A DNA stretch of 64,000 bases. Origin: Saprospiraceae bacterium. GTDB lineage: Bacteria > Bacteroidota > Bacteroidia > Chitinophagales > Saprospiraceae. Shown in pieces: positions 1 through 8,419 of the stretch (within the stretch, counting starts at the first letter, position 1; every line of letters starts with the position of its first letter). The position numbers and the translations under genes are program-made. The stretch covers positions 94,714 to 158,713 of the forward strand of contig JANWXM010000003.1 in the NCBI GenBank assembly GCA_025055285.1. The letters are read 5' to 3'. The notes below the pieces were generated by a model. That model ran no database searches. It was not told the DNA's origin and worked only from the letters and a program-made list of their open reading frames with translations.

Positions 1-86
1 TGCTTTGTTTGCATGTGGTCTGTTGCTGAGGCAGCGCAACAACGAGGAGAAGAGTTACAAAAGCCATTCTTTCAGCAGATGTTGTT

Positions 87-1190
87 ATGTTCTCCTATCT
101 CAAATTAGGTCGCTATTGGGCAAAGCGTGCGGGGATGCTTCTCTTTGTTCTTGCGTCCAGCTGCTACAAAAGTAGCGTACCTTCTGCGCCCGCTGCTTCT
201 GTCCAGGAAGATGACTTTATTATAGCTGCTGATTTGTCTACCTACCCCGAGATAGAGCGAGGAGGCCTCACCTTCTACGCGGAAGATGGTCGAGCAGAAG
301 ATTTCTTGAAGATTCTCCGCACCAGTGGCATCAATACTGTTCGTCTTCGATTGTGGGTGGATCCTCCCAACGGCCACTGCGGTCTGGAGGAGGTTCAGCA
401 CTTTGCCAAGCGCTTGCGAAAAATGGGTTTTCGCCTGTGGCTTGCGCTCCATTACGCCGACACTTGGGCTGACCCTGCTCGTCAGCAAACACCCGCGCGC
501 TGGCAATCGCTGAGTTTCACCGCCCTCAAGGATTCGGTGCATCACTACACTTGGCAAGTAGCTGAATGGCTAAAACCTGAGTTTATTCAGTTGGGCAATG
601 AAATCAATGCGGGCTTTTTGCATCCACTAGGCCATTCGGCCCATTACCCGCAGCAATTTCGCCAATTCCTGTCTATAGCTGCCCAAGCCGTGCGAATGGC
701 TTCTCCCACGACAAAAATTATCCTACATTTTGCTGGTCTTGAGAATGCTCTCGAATTTTATGCGTCATTAATCGATGTTGATTTCGACGTAATTGGCCTT
801 TCTTATTATCCAATTTGGCACGGGAAAAGCCTTTACAAGCTTCAAACAACGTTGGCTCAATTGAGTCAATATAAGCCAGTCGTTGTCGCAGAGACGGCTT
901 ATCCGTTCACGCTTGGGTGGAACGATTGGACGACAAACATCGTAGGTTTGCCAGAGCACCTCATTTTGCCAGATTATCCAGCCACTCCAGAGGGACAGCG
1001 GGCCTTTGTCGAGAGCATCCGATCCGTTGTTCGGCGAGTGCCCAAAGGCATAGGGTTCTGCTACTGGGGAGGCGAGTGGGTAGCTTGGAAAGGGCCGACT
1101 GCTACCGATGGTTCGCCTTGGGAAAACCAGGCCCTGTTCGACTTTAAGTATCGAGCCCTGCCAGCTTTGAAAGCCTTCAAGGAGGAATGA
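87..1190 (+). CDS. GH53 endo-beta-1,4-galactanase, lipoprotein
   Basis: This is probably a surface or periplasmic endo-1,4-beta-galactanase that cleaves the galactan backbone of type I arabinogalactan. A basic start, a hydrophobic stretch and LASSC (Cys26) make a lipoprotein signal. The family signature follows: N-terminal AADLS, GINTVRLRLWVDPP (81-94), HYADTWADP (122-130), then QLGNEIN with the expected acid/base Glu172, and VAET with the expected nucleophile Glu269. The 367-aa length suits a single-domain GH53 enzyme, and the C-terminal YWGGEW segment is also typical. It lies 121 bp upstream of a sodium/solute symporter on the same strand, so a galactan or oligosaccharide use locus is a reasonable inference. 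No SusC/SusD pair is visible in the window. The ATG start is supported by the signal peptide that follows. Confidence 0.9.
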   Translation: MFSYLKLGRYWAKRAGMLLFVLASSCYKSSVPSAPAASVQEDDFIIAADLSTYPEIERGGLTFYAEDGRAEDFLKILRTSGINTVRLRLWVDPPNGHCGLEEVQHFAKRLRKMGFRLWLALHYADTWADPARQQTPARWQSLSFTALKDSVHHYTWQVAEWLKPEFIQLGNEINAGFLHPLGHSAHYPQQFRQFLSIAAQAVRMASPTTKIILHFAGLENALEFYASLIDVDFDVIGLSYYPIWHGKSLYKLQTTLAQLSQYKPVVVAETAYPFTLGWNDWTTNIVGLPEHLILPDYPATPEGQRAFVESIRSVVRRVPKGIGFCYWGGEWVAWKGPTATDGSPWENQALFDFKYRALPALKAFKEE

Positions 1191-1311
1191 GTCTGTCGTG
1201 CTTGTTGGTACTCTGTGCGAACCAGACCACCGGATAAAAAGTTTATAATGCATCCTTTCTCTATTTGGACACTACCTTTGTCGCGCTACACCAGTTGATG
1301 TCTGACGCAAG

Positions 1312-2796
1312 ATGCAAAATGGAGTACTTCTGGCTTTTATCGTACTCTATCTGTTGGGTACGTTGGCCATAGGATGGTGGGCTGCCCGCCGAGTGAAAAC
1401 AACTGCTGACTTTGTGGTGGCAGGTAAAAATTTGCCCATGTTTATTGCCGCTTGTGCACTCTTTGCGACTTGGTTCGGCTCTGAGACGATCATGGGCGCC
1501 TCTTCGGAGTTCATTTCGCGCGGATTGCTGGGCGTTATTGAAGACCCGATGGGAGCCGCGCTGTGTCTATTTCTTTCTGGGCTGCTTGTTGCTCGGCCAT
1601 TGTACAAGCGCAATCTGTACACTTTTAGCGATTTTTTTCGCTTGCGCTACAATCGACAAACTGAGATTGTCTCGGCAATATTCATGGTGCCGTCCTATTT
1701 CAGTTGGATTGCTGCCCAGCTTGTAGCGCTGGCCATCATCCTTCAAGTAGTGAGCGGGCTAGAGAAAGTTTACGGTGTACTCATCTGCACCCTCCTAGTG
1801 TTGGGCTACACTTATGTGGGTGGCATGTGGTCAGTGACGATTACTGAGTTTGTCCAGACGATCCTCATCATTGTAGGCTTGCTCTTTCTAGCATTTAAAC
1901 TCTTCCTTCAAGTAGGCGGGCTGGAACCCATGCAGGCTGCTGCTCCAGAAGATTTTTTTCGATTTTGGCCGGAAGCTGAACCTATACCTATTCTGCATTG
2001 GATTGCTGCCTGGATGACCATAGGGCTCGGAAGTATACCACAACAAGATGTTTTTCAACGCGTTATGTCGGCGCGTTCGGAGCGCGCCTCCGTAAATGCA
2101 TGCTATACTTCGTCGTTCATGTACCTGACAGTAGCGGCTTTACCGTTGCTCATCGCCTACTGTGGACGCATGCTCTATCCTGAGTTGGCTGAAGGCGATG
2201 AGGCGCAAATGATGATTCCGCATCTGGTCTTGGAGCACACTGGGCTATGGACACAGATTCTGTTCTTTGGCGCTCTACTGTCGGCCATTTTAAGCACGTG
2301 CTCGGGCGCTATGTTAGCGCCTGCCACAGTCATTGGCGAGAACCTCATTAAACCACTCTACAACGACCTGAGCGATAAGCAACTTTTACGCATTATGCGC
2401 CTCTCAGTGGTAGCTGTAGCGGGCGTAACGAGCGTAATGGCTATGATGCGAAACAACATATATGAATTGGTGGGTGAATCTTCGGCACTTAGTCTAGTCT
2501 CTTTGTTTACGCCGCTTTTAGCTGGGTTATATTGGAAGCGCTCCACGGCAGCAGGCGCCATGGCTTCCATGGTAGCGGGAATTGTCGTATGGGTAATAAC
2601 TCTTCAGTTGTGCAGCGACCATGAAGAAGTGGCTACAGGAATGGGCTCTTTTTGGGAGCAAATGGCTCAGGTGCCGCCTATGCTTTATGGCTTTGCGGCT
2701 AGCATCATAGCTATGGTCGTGGTCTCTCTGCTCACGTCACACCAACCTCAAGAAAATCAATGGCATTATCCAGAACAAGTGAAAGAAGCACCATGA
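1312..2796 (+). CDS. Sodium:solute symporter (SSS family)
   Basis: A 494-aa polytopic inner-membrane protein of the SSS/PutP family, which drives solute uptake with the sodium gradient. The N-terminus shows the family pattern: a first helix (FIVLYLLGTLAIGWWAARR), then TADFVVAGKNLP and the conserved helix ATWFGSETIMGASSEF. About 13 hydrophobic segments can be counted. The substrate cannot be read from sequence. Its position behind a GH53 galactanase suggests a sugar, but PutP-like transporters carry many solutes. Its TGA stop overlaps the ATG of the next gene (ATGA), so the two are probably translationally coupled. Confidence 0.88.
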   Translation: MQNGVLLAFIVLYLLGTLAIGWWAARRVKTTADFVVAGKNLPMFIAACALFATWFGSETIMGASSEFISRGLLGVIEDPMGAALCLFLSGLLVARPLYKRNLYTFSDFFRLRYNRQTEIVSAIFMVPSYFSWIAAQLVALAIILQVVSGLEKVYGVLICTLLVLGYTYVGGMWSVTITEFVQTILIIVGLLFLAFKLFLQVGGLEPMQAAAPEDFFRFWPEAEPIPILHWIAAWMTIGLGSIPQQDVFQRVMSARSERASVNACYTSSFMYLTVAALPLLIAYCGRMLYPELAEGDEAQMMIPHLVLEHTGLWTQILFFGALLSAILSTCSGAMLAPATVIGENLIKPLYNDLSDKQLLRIMRLSVVAVAGVTSVMAMMRNNIYELVGESSALSLVSLFTPLLAGLYWKRSTAAGAMASMVAGIVVWVITLQLCSDHEEVATGMGSFWEQMAQVPPMLYGFAASIIAMVVVSLLTSHQPQENQWHYPEQVKEAP

Positions 2797-3263
2797 CAAA
2801 ACGCCTTCGTTACGTACTCCTTTTGGAAGTGCTTTGGTGGTTGCTGACGGCGGTAATAACATGGGCGGTATTGTGGCCCATTCATAAAGCCATTCATGTA
2901 TGGCCTTTTGAGCGATGGAACATCATCTTCATCGTAACGCTCATCACTTTGACGCGGTATATTTTTCTGTTGCCTCACACCCTCATTGCAAAGGCGCAAG
3001 AGGTGAAAGTAGGGCTCTTGCTGTTAATGTTCCCGCTTACTTTCGTCCTGGTCGAGGCCGTCAATAGTTTTATGGTATACATCGAAGAAAATACTTGGGA
3101 TGCCCTAACTGGGCATCTGCCCTTGGAATACAAGCACGCCATCGAAAACTACATTTGGAGCGAAATGCTCTTCTTCGGCGTAGGCAGTTTTATCGCCGCT
3201 CCACTTTTCGCCATACGTTTGCTTATTTCCGTATGGCGCACCCGCAACTTAGGGACGGTTTGA
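2793..3263 (+). CDS. Small polytopic membrane protein coupled to the symporter
   Basis: A 156-aa protein of unknown function with about four predicted membrane helices (LLLEVLWWLLTAVITWAVLW, IIFIVTLITLTRYIFLLP, VGLLLLMFPLTFVLVEAVN and MLFFGVGSFIAAPLFAIRLL). An in-frame extension upstream exists, but the ATG at 2793 is preferred because it forms an ATGA overlap with the symporter stop. That overlap implies co-translation and perhaps a role in the same transport step. The spacers between helices are amphipathic and contain no motif I recognise. Confidence 0.75.
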   Translation: MTKRLRYVLLLEVLWWLLTAVITWAVLWPIHKAIHVWPFERWNIIFIVTLITLTRYIFLLPHTLIAKAQEVKVGLLLLMFPLTFVLVEAVNSFMVYIEENTWDALTGHLPLEYKHAIENYIWSEMLFFGVGSFIAAPLFAIRLLISVWRTRNLGTV

Positions 3264-3310
3264 ACGAGCGAATGAGCCTCGTTGACGTGCGCGCCCAATG
3301 GCTTGCCTAC

Positions 3311-4984
3311 TCATTTAGACACAGCCTCTTCGCGCAAAACACGTCGTAAAATCTTGCCGACGTTTGTCTTCGGCAATTCTGTGCGGAATTCAATCTGTTT
3401 AGGCACCTTGTAGGCAGTGAGCTGCTCTCGGCAATATCCAATAATTTCGTCTGCTGTTAAACTAGGGTCTTTCTTGACGATAAAAGCTTTCACGGCTTCG
3501 CCTGACTTTTCGTCTGGCACACCAATCACTGCGACTTCAAGCACTTTCGGATGGAGGGCAATAACGTCTTCAACCTCGTTGGGATAAACGTTAAAACCGG
3601 AAACTAGAATCATGTCTTTCTTTCGGTCTACAATGTGGAAGAAGCCGTCCTCGCTCATGTAGCCAATATCGCCCGTACAGAGCCAGCCATCCTTAATGAC
3701 CTCGGCCGTCGCTTCCGGGCGCTGCCAGTAGCCTTTCATGATTTGAGGGCCTTTAGCCTGAATTTCGCCTATGTGATCGCGTCCTGGAGGAAGGACGTTG
3801 CCCTGCTCATCTACGATGCGCATGTCTGTGGAAGGTACGGGCAAGCCAATAGAGCCTACGCGGTTGTTCTCGTCTACAGGATTAACACTGAGTACAGGGC
3901 TAGATTCCGTCAGACCATAACCCTCTACCAAAGGACTACCCGTCACCTGGCGCCAACGCTCCCAAACAGCGCGCTGCACAGCCATGCCGCCGCCTACTGC
4001 TACGCGTAGATTGCTGAAATCTAGCTTGGCAAAGTCGGGATGATTGAGTAACGCATTATACAGCGTATTCACACCCGTAAATACATTCGGTTTATGCTTT
4101 GCCCATTCCTTGATTACCGACTTGATGTCGCGCGGATTGACAATGAGTACATTGCAACCGCCTACTGACATGAAGGCTAAGCAATTTACCGTGAAGGCAA
4201 AGATATGATACAAAGGCAGCGGACACAGCGCCATCATTTCACCCTCGGGCATCACTGGCGCTAGCCAAGCGCGGATTTGCTCCATGTTGGACACTAAGTT
4301 CCGGTTAGTTAGCATGGCACCTTTCGACACACCCGTCGTGCCGCCCGTGTACTGAAGGATAACTGTATCGTTGGGGCCGGACAGGTAAGGCTTCACCGTA
4401 AACTTACGCCCTTGCCGCAGTGCCTCGCTGAAGGTAACTGTGTTCGTTAAGTGATATTTTGGGACCATCTTTTTGATTCGGCGGATAACGAAATTAACAA
4501 TATGGCCCTTCAGGCCGAGCATCTCGCCGATACTCGTCAGAATGACCGTCCGAATGGATGTCTCGCCGATGATTTGTTCCAAATTGTGGGCAAAGTTTTC
4601 GGCAATAAGGATAGCTTTTGCTCCTGAGTCTATAAACTGGTGGCGCATTTCACGCGGAGTATAAAGAGGGTTGGTATTGACTACGATAAGCCCTGCGCGT
4701 AGCGCGCCAAACAGCGCAATAGGGTACTGCATGATGTTAGGCATCATCAAAGCAATGCGGTCGCCAGGCTCTAGACCACGCGATTGTAGGTAAGCGGCAA
4801 AATAGTAGCTTAATTCATCTACTTCTTTGAAAGTCAGCACCTTATCCATGAAAATAAAAGCTGGTAGGTTGCTGTACTTCTTGAAGCACGCATCGAGCAT
4901 ATCTGTTAGGCGCGGATAAATGTCGGGGTTTATGTTAGCAGGCACGCCTTTTGGATACAACTTGAGCCAGGGTCGTTCTGTCAT
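3311..4984 (-). CDS. fadD: Long-chain fatty acid--CoA ligase
   Basis: An AMP-forming acyl-CoA synthetase of 557 aa that activates long-chain fatty acids to acyl-CoA through an acyl-adenylate. All hallmarks of the ANL superfamily are present. They are the phosphate-binding loop YTGGTTGVSKG (212-222), a YGLTESSPV motif, GWLCTGDIGYM, and the FadD-type linker DGFFHIVDRKKDMILVSGFN. The C-terminal PKTNVGKILRR carries the catalytic lysine. Length and the N-terminal LKLYPKGVP opening match FadD orthologues. It converges with the small membrane protein gene, 47 bp away. Upstream lies a 414-bp stretch without genes. Confidence 0.93.
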   Translation of the reverse strand: MTERPWLKLYPKGVPANINPDIYPRLTDMLDACFKKYSNLPAFIFMDKVLTFKEVDELSYYFAAYLQSRGLEPGDRIALMMPNIMQYPIALFGALRAGLIVVNTNPLYTPREMRHQFIDSGAKAILIAENFAHNLEQIIGETSIRTVILTSIGEMLGLKGHIVNFVIRRIKKMVPKYHLTNTVTFSEALRQGRKFTVKPYLSGPNDTVILQYTGGTTGVSKGAMLTNRNLVSNMEQIRAWLAPVMPEGEMMALCPLPLYHIFAFTVNCLAFMSVGGCNVLIVNPRDIKSVIKEWAKHKPNVFTGVNTLYNALLNHPDFAKLDFSNLRVAVGGGMAVQRAVWERWRQVTGSPLVEGYGLTESSPVLSVNPVDENNRVGSIGLPVPSTDMRIVDEQGNVLPPGRDHIGEIQAKGPQIMKGYWQRPEATAEVIKDGWLCTGDIGYMSEDGFFHIVDRKKDMILVSGFNVYPNEVEDVIALHPKVLEVAVIGVPDEKSGEAVKAFIVKKDPSLTADEIIGYCREQLTAYKVPKQIEFRTELPKTNVGKILRRVLREEAVSK

Positions 4985-5398
4985 AATGCTGTTACTTTTG
5001 GTTGAAAAATTTCGTTGCGCGAAGGTGTTAAAAGATTAGAAATTGTCATCGCCATTTAAGAAGTTTTTCAGCGCTATAGCGGCCTTCGCCTAGCGCAGTT
5101 TTTATCGCACTAAGCCTGCAAAAGCAGCCCAGCAGAAGAAGACTCGTGCACAAGTAGGCTGCTATATCTAAAAACCACTCGGCCTCGAATAAGTTATGGG
5201 CTTAACAAGTAGCTCTCTTAGAGGTTTTTTAGGCCTTTTGTCCTTCTTATCAGGCTATTCATCAGGATTTCCGCTAAAAAGTCAACATACGCTTAAAGGT
5301 GCTCTGCGAAGCCCACTTTACTCAACCCATATACCGTTGCAGCCTTGATAGATAGAAGGAAGAGGCTTCACTTCGGCCTCAAACTCCCTTTGCGCGTG
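4985..5398. other. Intergenic stretch, no gene seen
   Basis: This 414-bp space lies between fadD and mazG, both on the minus strand. It should contain the fadD promoter and the mazG 3' end. A T-run at 5223-5229 (plus strand) follows a small stem-loop, CTCT-CTT-AGAG. No convincing reading frame or RNA gene was found on either strand. No clean TAnnTTTG box is visible close to fadD; the best approximation is degenerate. Confidence 0.5.
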
Positions 5399-6187
5399 CT
5401 ATTCTTCCGCATTTCTTTCTAGTGCTTTGGCTTCTAACCACAAGGCATCCATCTCCTGCAAGGTCAGTTCGCTCAAGGGACGCGGGGCATTGGCTTCAAT
5501 GTATTCAAAGCGCCGTTTAAACTTTCGGTTAGCCAGTTCTAGTGCCGCCTCGGCCTCTATACCGATGAAGCGCCCGTAATTAACCAGGGCAAAAAGCAAA
5601 TCGCCAAATTCTTCCTCTATTTTGCGCAAAGGCGCGTTATGCTCGATATGGCAGCGCAGTTCGGCCAGTTCCTCCTCGACTTTTTCCCAAACCTCTTCTG
5701 GGTGCTGCCAATCGAAGCCGACCTGGCTGACCTTCTCTTGCATTCGGTAGGCCTTGACCATAGCAGGTAAGCTATTGGGGACACCTGCCAATAAAGAGCG
5801 CTTTCCCTCGCGCAATTTGAGTTTTTCCCAGTTGCGCTTGACCTCTTCCTCGTTAGCTACCTGAACATCGCCGTAAATGTGCGGATGGCGGGCTATGAGC
5901 TTATCGCAAACAGCATGGAGAGCATCGGCGATATCAAAAGCGCCCTTTTCCGAGGCAATTTTGGCGTAGAACACCATGTGAAGCATTAAATCACCAATCT
6001 CCTCCTGCACACTACTGAGGTCGTTACTCAAGATGGCATCGGCCAACTCATAGGTTTCTTCGATGGTCAAATGCCGCAGAGATTCAAATGTCTGCTTGCG
6101 GTCCCAAGGGCATTTCTCCCTCAGCTCATCCATGATGTGCAATAGACGGCCAAAGGCGTGTAGCTTTTCCTCATGAGAATGATGCAT
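5399..6187 (-). CDS. mazG: Nucleoside triphosphate pyrophosphohydrolase MazG
   Basis: A 262-aa NTP pyrophosphatase that hydrolyses (d)NTPs to monophosphates and pyrophosphate, acting as a house-cleaning enzyme. It has the two tandem MazG domains of full-length MazG. The N-terminal one carries CPWDRKQTFESLRHLTIEE, then EETYELADAI and EEIGDLMLHMVFYA, the EExxE...ExxD metal-binding pattern. The C-terminal one carries VEEELAEL and EEEFGDLLFALVNYGRF. The longer frame up to 6229 starts with a hydrophobic, family-atypical extension. The ATG at 6187 gives the usual start (MHHSHEEKLHAFGRLL). A perfect -7 box lies about 40 bp upstream. Confidence 0.92.
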   Translation of the reverse strand: MHHSHEEKLHAFGRLLHIMDELREKCPWDRKQTFESLRHLTIEETYELADAILSNDLSSVQEEIGDLMLHMVFYAKIASEKGAFDIADALHAVCDKLIARHPHIYGDVQVANEEEVKRNWEKLKLREGKRSLLAGVPNSLPAMVKAYRMQEKVSQVGFDWQHPEEVWEKVEEELAELRCHIEHNAPLRKIEEEFGDLLFALVNYGRFIGIEAEAALELANRKFKRRFEYIEANAPRPLSELTLQEMDALWLEAKALERNAEE

Positions 6188-6572
6188 GGCCAAAAAGAAA
6201 AATAACGTCTTGACAAAACAACGGCGCAAAGGTAGTCTTTGCCTAAGAAGTACTCTCTTTCAAGGAGCTAAAAAGGAATGGTTTGCTACCGCAACTAGTA
6301 AAAAAGTAGCCTAAGAGATCTTTCCCACTACCGCTTTTCGCGCTTAAACACTAGAGCAAAGAAAAAAAGTACAGCGCCTGTTTGCGCTTCCCTATTGGCG
6401 TTTAGTGGACTGTAAGAGGTAATGCAAAATTTTAGATAGATCGTTTTTGCCTTCAAATTGAAATTTTTCTCGAAGGATTGAAACCGTAGGTTACAGGAGG
6501 CAACCCTTTGTTTAAAAAATTTACCACCTTTGCCAGAAAGAAACTTTCTTATTTCTGACAAAAACGAGTAGC
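6188..6572. other. Divergent intergenic region between mazG and the M43-like gene
   Basis: This 385-bp gene-free stretch separates two divergent genes. It contains a perfect minus-strand TAnnTTTG box for mazG. On the plus strand, a TTTG (6507-6510) followed by CACCTTTG (6523-6530) might form a poor promoter for the downstream gene. A minus-strand reading frame here starts at TTG, has low-complexity lysine/phenylalanine-rich translation and is not accepted as a gene. Confidence 0.45.
6227..6234 (-). promoter_or_regulatory. -7 promoter box for mazG (TACCTTTG)
   Basis: Read on the minus strand this is TACCTTTG, an exact match to the Bacteroidota -7 consensus TAnnTTTG. It lies about 40 bp upstream of the mazG ATG. 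No clear -33 TTG at the usual distance was found, so the call rests on the -7 element and its position. Confidence 0.5.
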
Positions 6573-7361
6573 ATGCGCACGCTAATTTTTCTGCTCTTTT
6601 GTTCGACGGTTTGGATACCCACCTGGGGGCAGCAATACACGTTTAAGCATACTTCGCTGCCGTGTTTAAACAAGACATTCACCATAGTTGTGCATGTGTT
6701 TCCCGATAGCCTAGGCAACCTCAACATGAACGAATCAGACGTTCGCAAAGCTGTGGCCGAGGCCAATGCTTTTTTCAAACCCATATGCGCGCAATTTGAG
6801 GTATGCGAGTTCCGCTACCATCAGAATTGGCAATACGACACGCTGCGCCGGCCTCAACAGGAAATAGCTGAGATTACAACGAAGTATAATGTAGAGCGGC
6901 GCATCAATCTGTATTTAGTAGACTCTTTCTCCGCTCCATATCCGCTGTGTGGTCTTGCTACACTCAAAGGTATCCAAGACCCTGTATCGGCCTTCGTCCT
7001 GCTGAGTAAGAGGTGTATATCGGCGCGTGCAGTAGCGCGGGAGTTAGGGCGTTTCTTCGGTCTGTTGCATACCTTTGAGGGCAATGGCGACGAACTAGTC
7101 GACGGCTCCAATTGTACCACGGCAGGCGACCGCATTTGTGATACTCCAGCAGATCCTTATGTATTGGGCGAACCGCTTGAAGCTTACGTAGCACCTCCTT
7201 GTCTATTTATAAGCAATAAGCGCGATGCTAAAGGCGAATACTATACTCCCGACTTGGGTAATATTATGTCGTATTATTTGTGCGATACTTGTGGCTTCAC
7301 TTGGGAGCAGCTTCAAGTTATGGCGCAAAATTATCTGGTCTCGGCGGTTAGGTTCTGGTAA
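6573..7361 (+). CDS. Pappalysin/cytophagalysin-like M43 protein with mutated zinc motif
   Basis: A 262-aa exported protein with a signal peptide of about 20 residues (LIFLLFCSTVWIPTWGQ). It has the fold signature of Bacteroidota M43 metalloproteases. After the expected catalytic position come FFGLLHTFEGNGDELVDGSN, GDRICDTPADP, and the Met-turn NIMSYY (Met232). The zinc motif itself should read HExxHxxGxxH. Here it reads RELGRFFGLLH (156-166), with both first histidines replaced by arginine (codons CGG and CGT). The general-base Glu157 and the third ligand His166 remain. By family knowledge such a protein should not bind catalytic zinc in the normal way, so it is probably inactive as a protease. 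The frame is intact, which argues for retained non-catalytic function. It has no T9SS tail. Confidence 0.85.
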   Translation: MRTLIFLLFCSTVWIPTWGQQYTFKHTSLPCLNKTFTIVVHVFPDSLGNLNMNESDVRKAVAEANAFFKPICAQFEVCEFRYHQNWQYDTLRRPQQEIAEITTKYNVERRINLYLVDSFSAPYPLCGLATLKGIQDPVSAFVLLSKRCISARAVARELGRFFGLLHTFEGNGDELVDGSNCTTAGDRICDTPADPYVLGEPLEAYVAPPCLFISNKRDAKGEYYTPDLGNIMSYYLCDTCGFTWEQLQVMAQNYLVSAVRFW

Positions 7362-7388
7362 ATAAACGCGCAGAAGAAGGCAAAAAAT

Positions 7389-7423
7389 AAGCGAGCAAGT
7401 GACGTTCGATTCCTTGCTCGCTT
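7389..7423. terminator. Bidirectional terminator hairpin
   Basis: A perfect 11-bp stem AAGCGAGCAAG/CTTGCTCGCTT with a 13-nt loop, in the 99 bp between two convergent genes. An A-run lies on its left (useful for minus-strand transcripts as a U-run), and a T-rich stretch (GGCATTTTATA) lies on its right. It can serve both genes. Confidence 0.75.
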
Positions 7424-7460
7424 GGCATTTTATACTATACGACAACAGTCGACGCGAGGT

Positions 7461-8045
7461 TCATTCTTCCTCATCATCGAGTTTCTGGGTAGTGTAGCCC
7501 TCTGCATTTTCCATGGCTTCGCTACTAATCTCCCATTCGTCTCCCGCTCCAGCGGCAAAACGGGTATTGGGTAATCGAACTCGGTCGCCAATAGCGCGGC
7601 CCGACGCAGAGCGATCACTTTCTTCATCGTAAGAGGGAAATGAGGCCTCTGCCGACGAGGAGCGTTGCGCATTAGCAATAGCCTTCCCTTCCATGCTTTT
7701 CGTAGCGTGCGGTACCAATCGCAAACGGTTCTTGTCAATTAGTTGACCCGTCACGGTACAGATTCCGTAAGTTTTATTTTGAATACGCAGTAGGGCATTT
7801 TTCAAATCCTGAATGTAGCGTTGTTGACGCTGAGCCATGCGCTGCAAGAGTTCCAAATCTGCATGCGTAGAGGAATCGTCGTACCAGTCTCCGCCCTGCT
7901 GGTTAAAGCCTTGCTCATTTAGTTCATCGATCTGCCTTTGCGTAAAGGCCAATTCCTCTTCAGCCTTTGCCAATTTTTCTAAAATGAGTGTTCGAAATTC
8001 TTCCAATTCCTCGTCGCTATATCTGATTTTCGGTTCCTGCGCCAT
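7461..8045 (-). CDS. TraR/DksA-family regulatory protein
   Basis: A 194-aa member of the DksA/TraR family in its Bacteroidota form. DksA proteins bind the RNA polymerase secondary channel and alter promoter kinetics, often with ppGpp. The N-terminal half is a coiled coil (EELEEFRTLILEKLAKAEEEL). It is followed by the GDWYDDSSTHADLE segment and the family hallmark YGICTVTGQLIDKNRLRLVPHATK. Only one of the four zinc cysteines of E. coli DksA is kept, which from memory is usual in this clade. An acidic tail (KLDDEEE) follows about 60 low-complexity residues. The ATG at 8045 (MAQEPKIRYSDEEL) is chosen over an upstream start; a -7 box lies about 50 bp upstream. Confidence 0.88.
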   Translation of the reverse strand: MAQEPKIRYSDEELEEFRTLILEKLAKAEEELAFTQRQIDELNEQGFNQQGGDWYDDSSTHADLELLQRMAQRQQRYIQDLKNALLRIQNKTYGICTVTGQLIDKNRLRLVPHATKSMEGKAIANAQRSSSAEASFPSYDEESDRSASGRAIGDRVRLPNTRFAAGAGDEWEISSEAMENAEGYTTQKLDDEEE

Positions 8046-8419
8046 ACTAGGATCGGTTTTCTTTTTCGAAACTGGATGTCTTTTACTTTGAGCGGCAAAG
8101 TTAGAAGAAAAAATTAGGGTGAAGGAAGAATAAGCAAAAATTCTCGACAACCCGGACTTTTTTTGTGAGCCCTACACCATTTATTCCACTTGCTCAAATA
8201 GGCGATTAAAGGAGGCTCAATGTGCTTGCCACAACAAGGCAATACGACTCGTAGAAAGCGGCATTCCATCTTGCCTGCCAATGGCCGTTACTTTCGGCAT
8301 ACGGCCTCAGCAGCGTCTGAGGAATTGCTCCTACCTTAGCGCCGCTAGTCTCGCGGTACTGATGCAGCACTCTTAATCTGACCGAGAGCGCTGGTTGCTC
8401 TTTGCTAAATGCTTTTACC
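8046..8419. other. Divergent intergenic region upstream of hpt
   Basis: This 374-bp region lies between the divergent TraR/DksA and hpt genes. It holds a minus-strand TAnnTTTG box, described separately. I see no additional gene or RNA in it, and no clear promoter box for hpt. Confidence 0.4.
8096..8103 (-). promoter_or_regulatory. -7 promoter box (TAACTTTG)
   Basis: On the minus strand this reads TAACTTTG, an exact TAnnTTTG match about 50 bp upstream of the chosen ATG of the TraR/DksA gene. It lies inside the longer alternative frame, which supports the downstream start. No obvious -33 box was found. Confidence 0.5.

Noticed and set aside
7461-8045. TraR/DksA protein lacks most zinc-finger cysteines
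   Set aside because: The Bacteroidota form of this family commonly has YGICxVTGxLI...LRxVPHAT with one Cys, so this looks normal, not degenerate.
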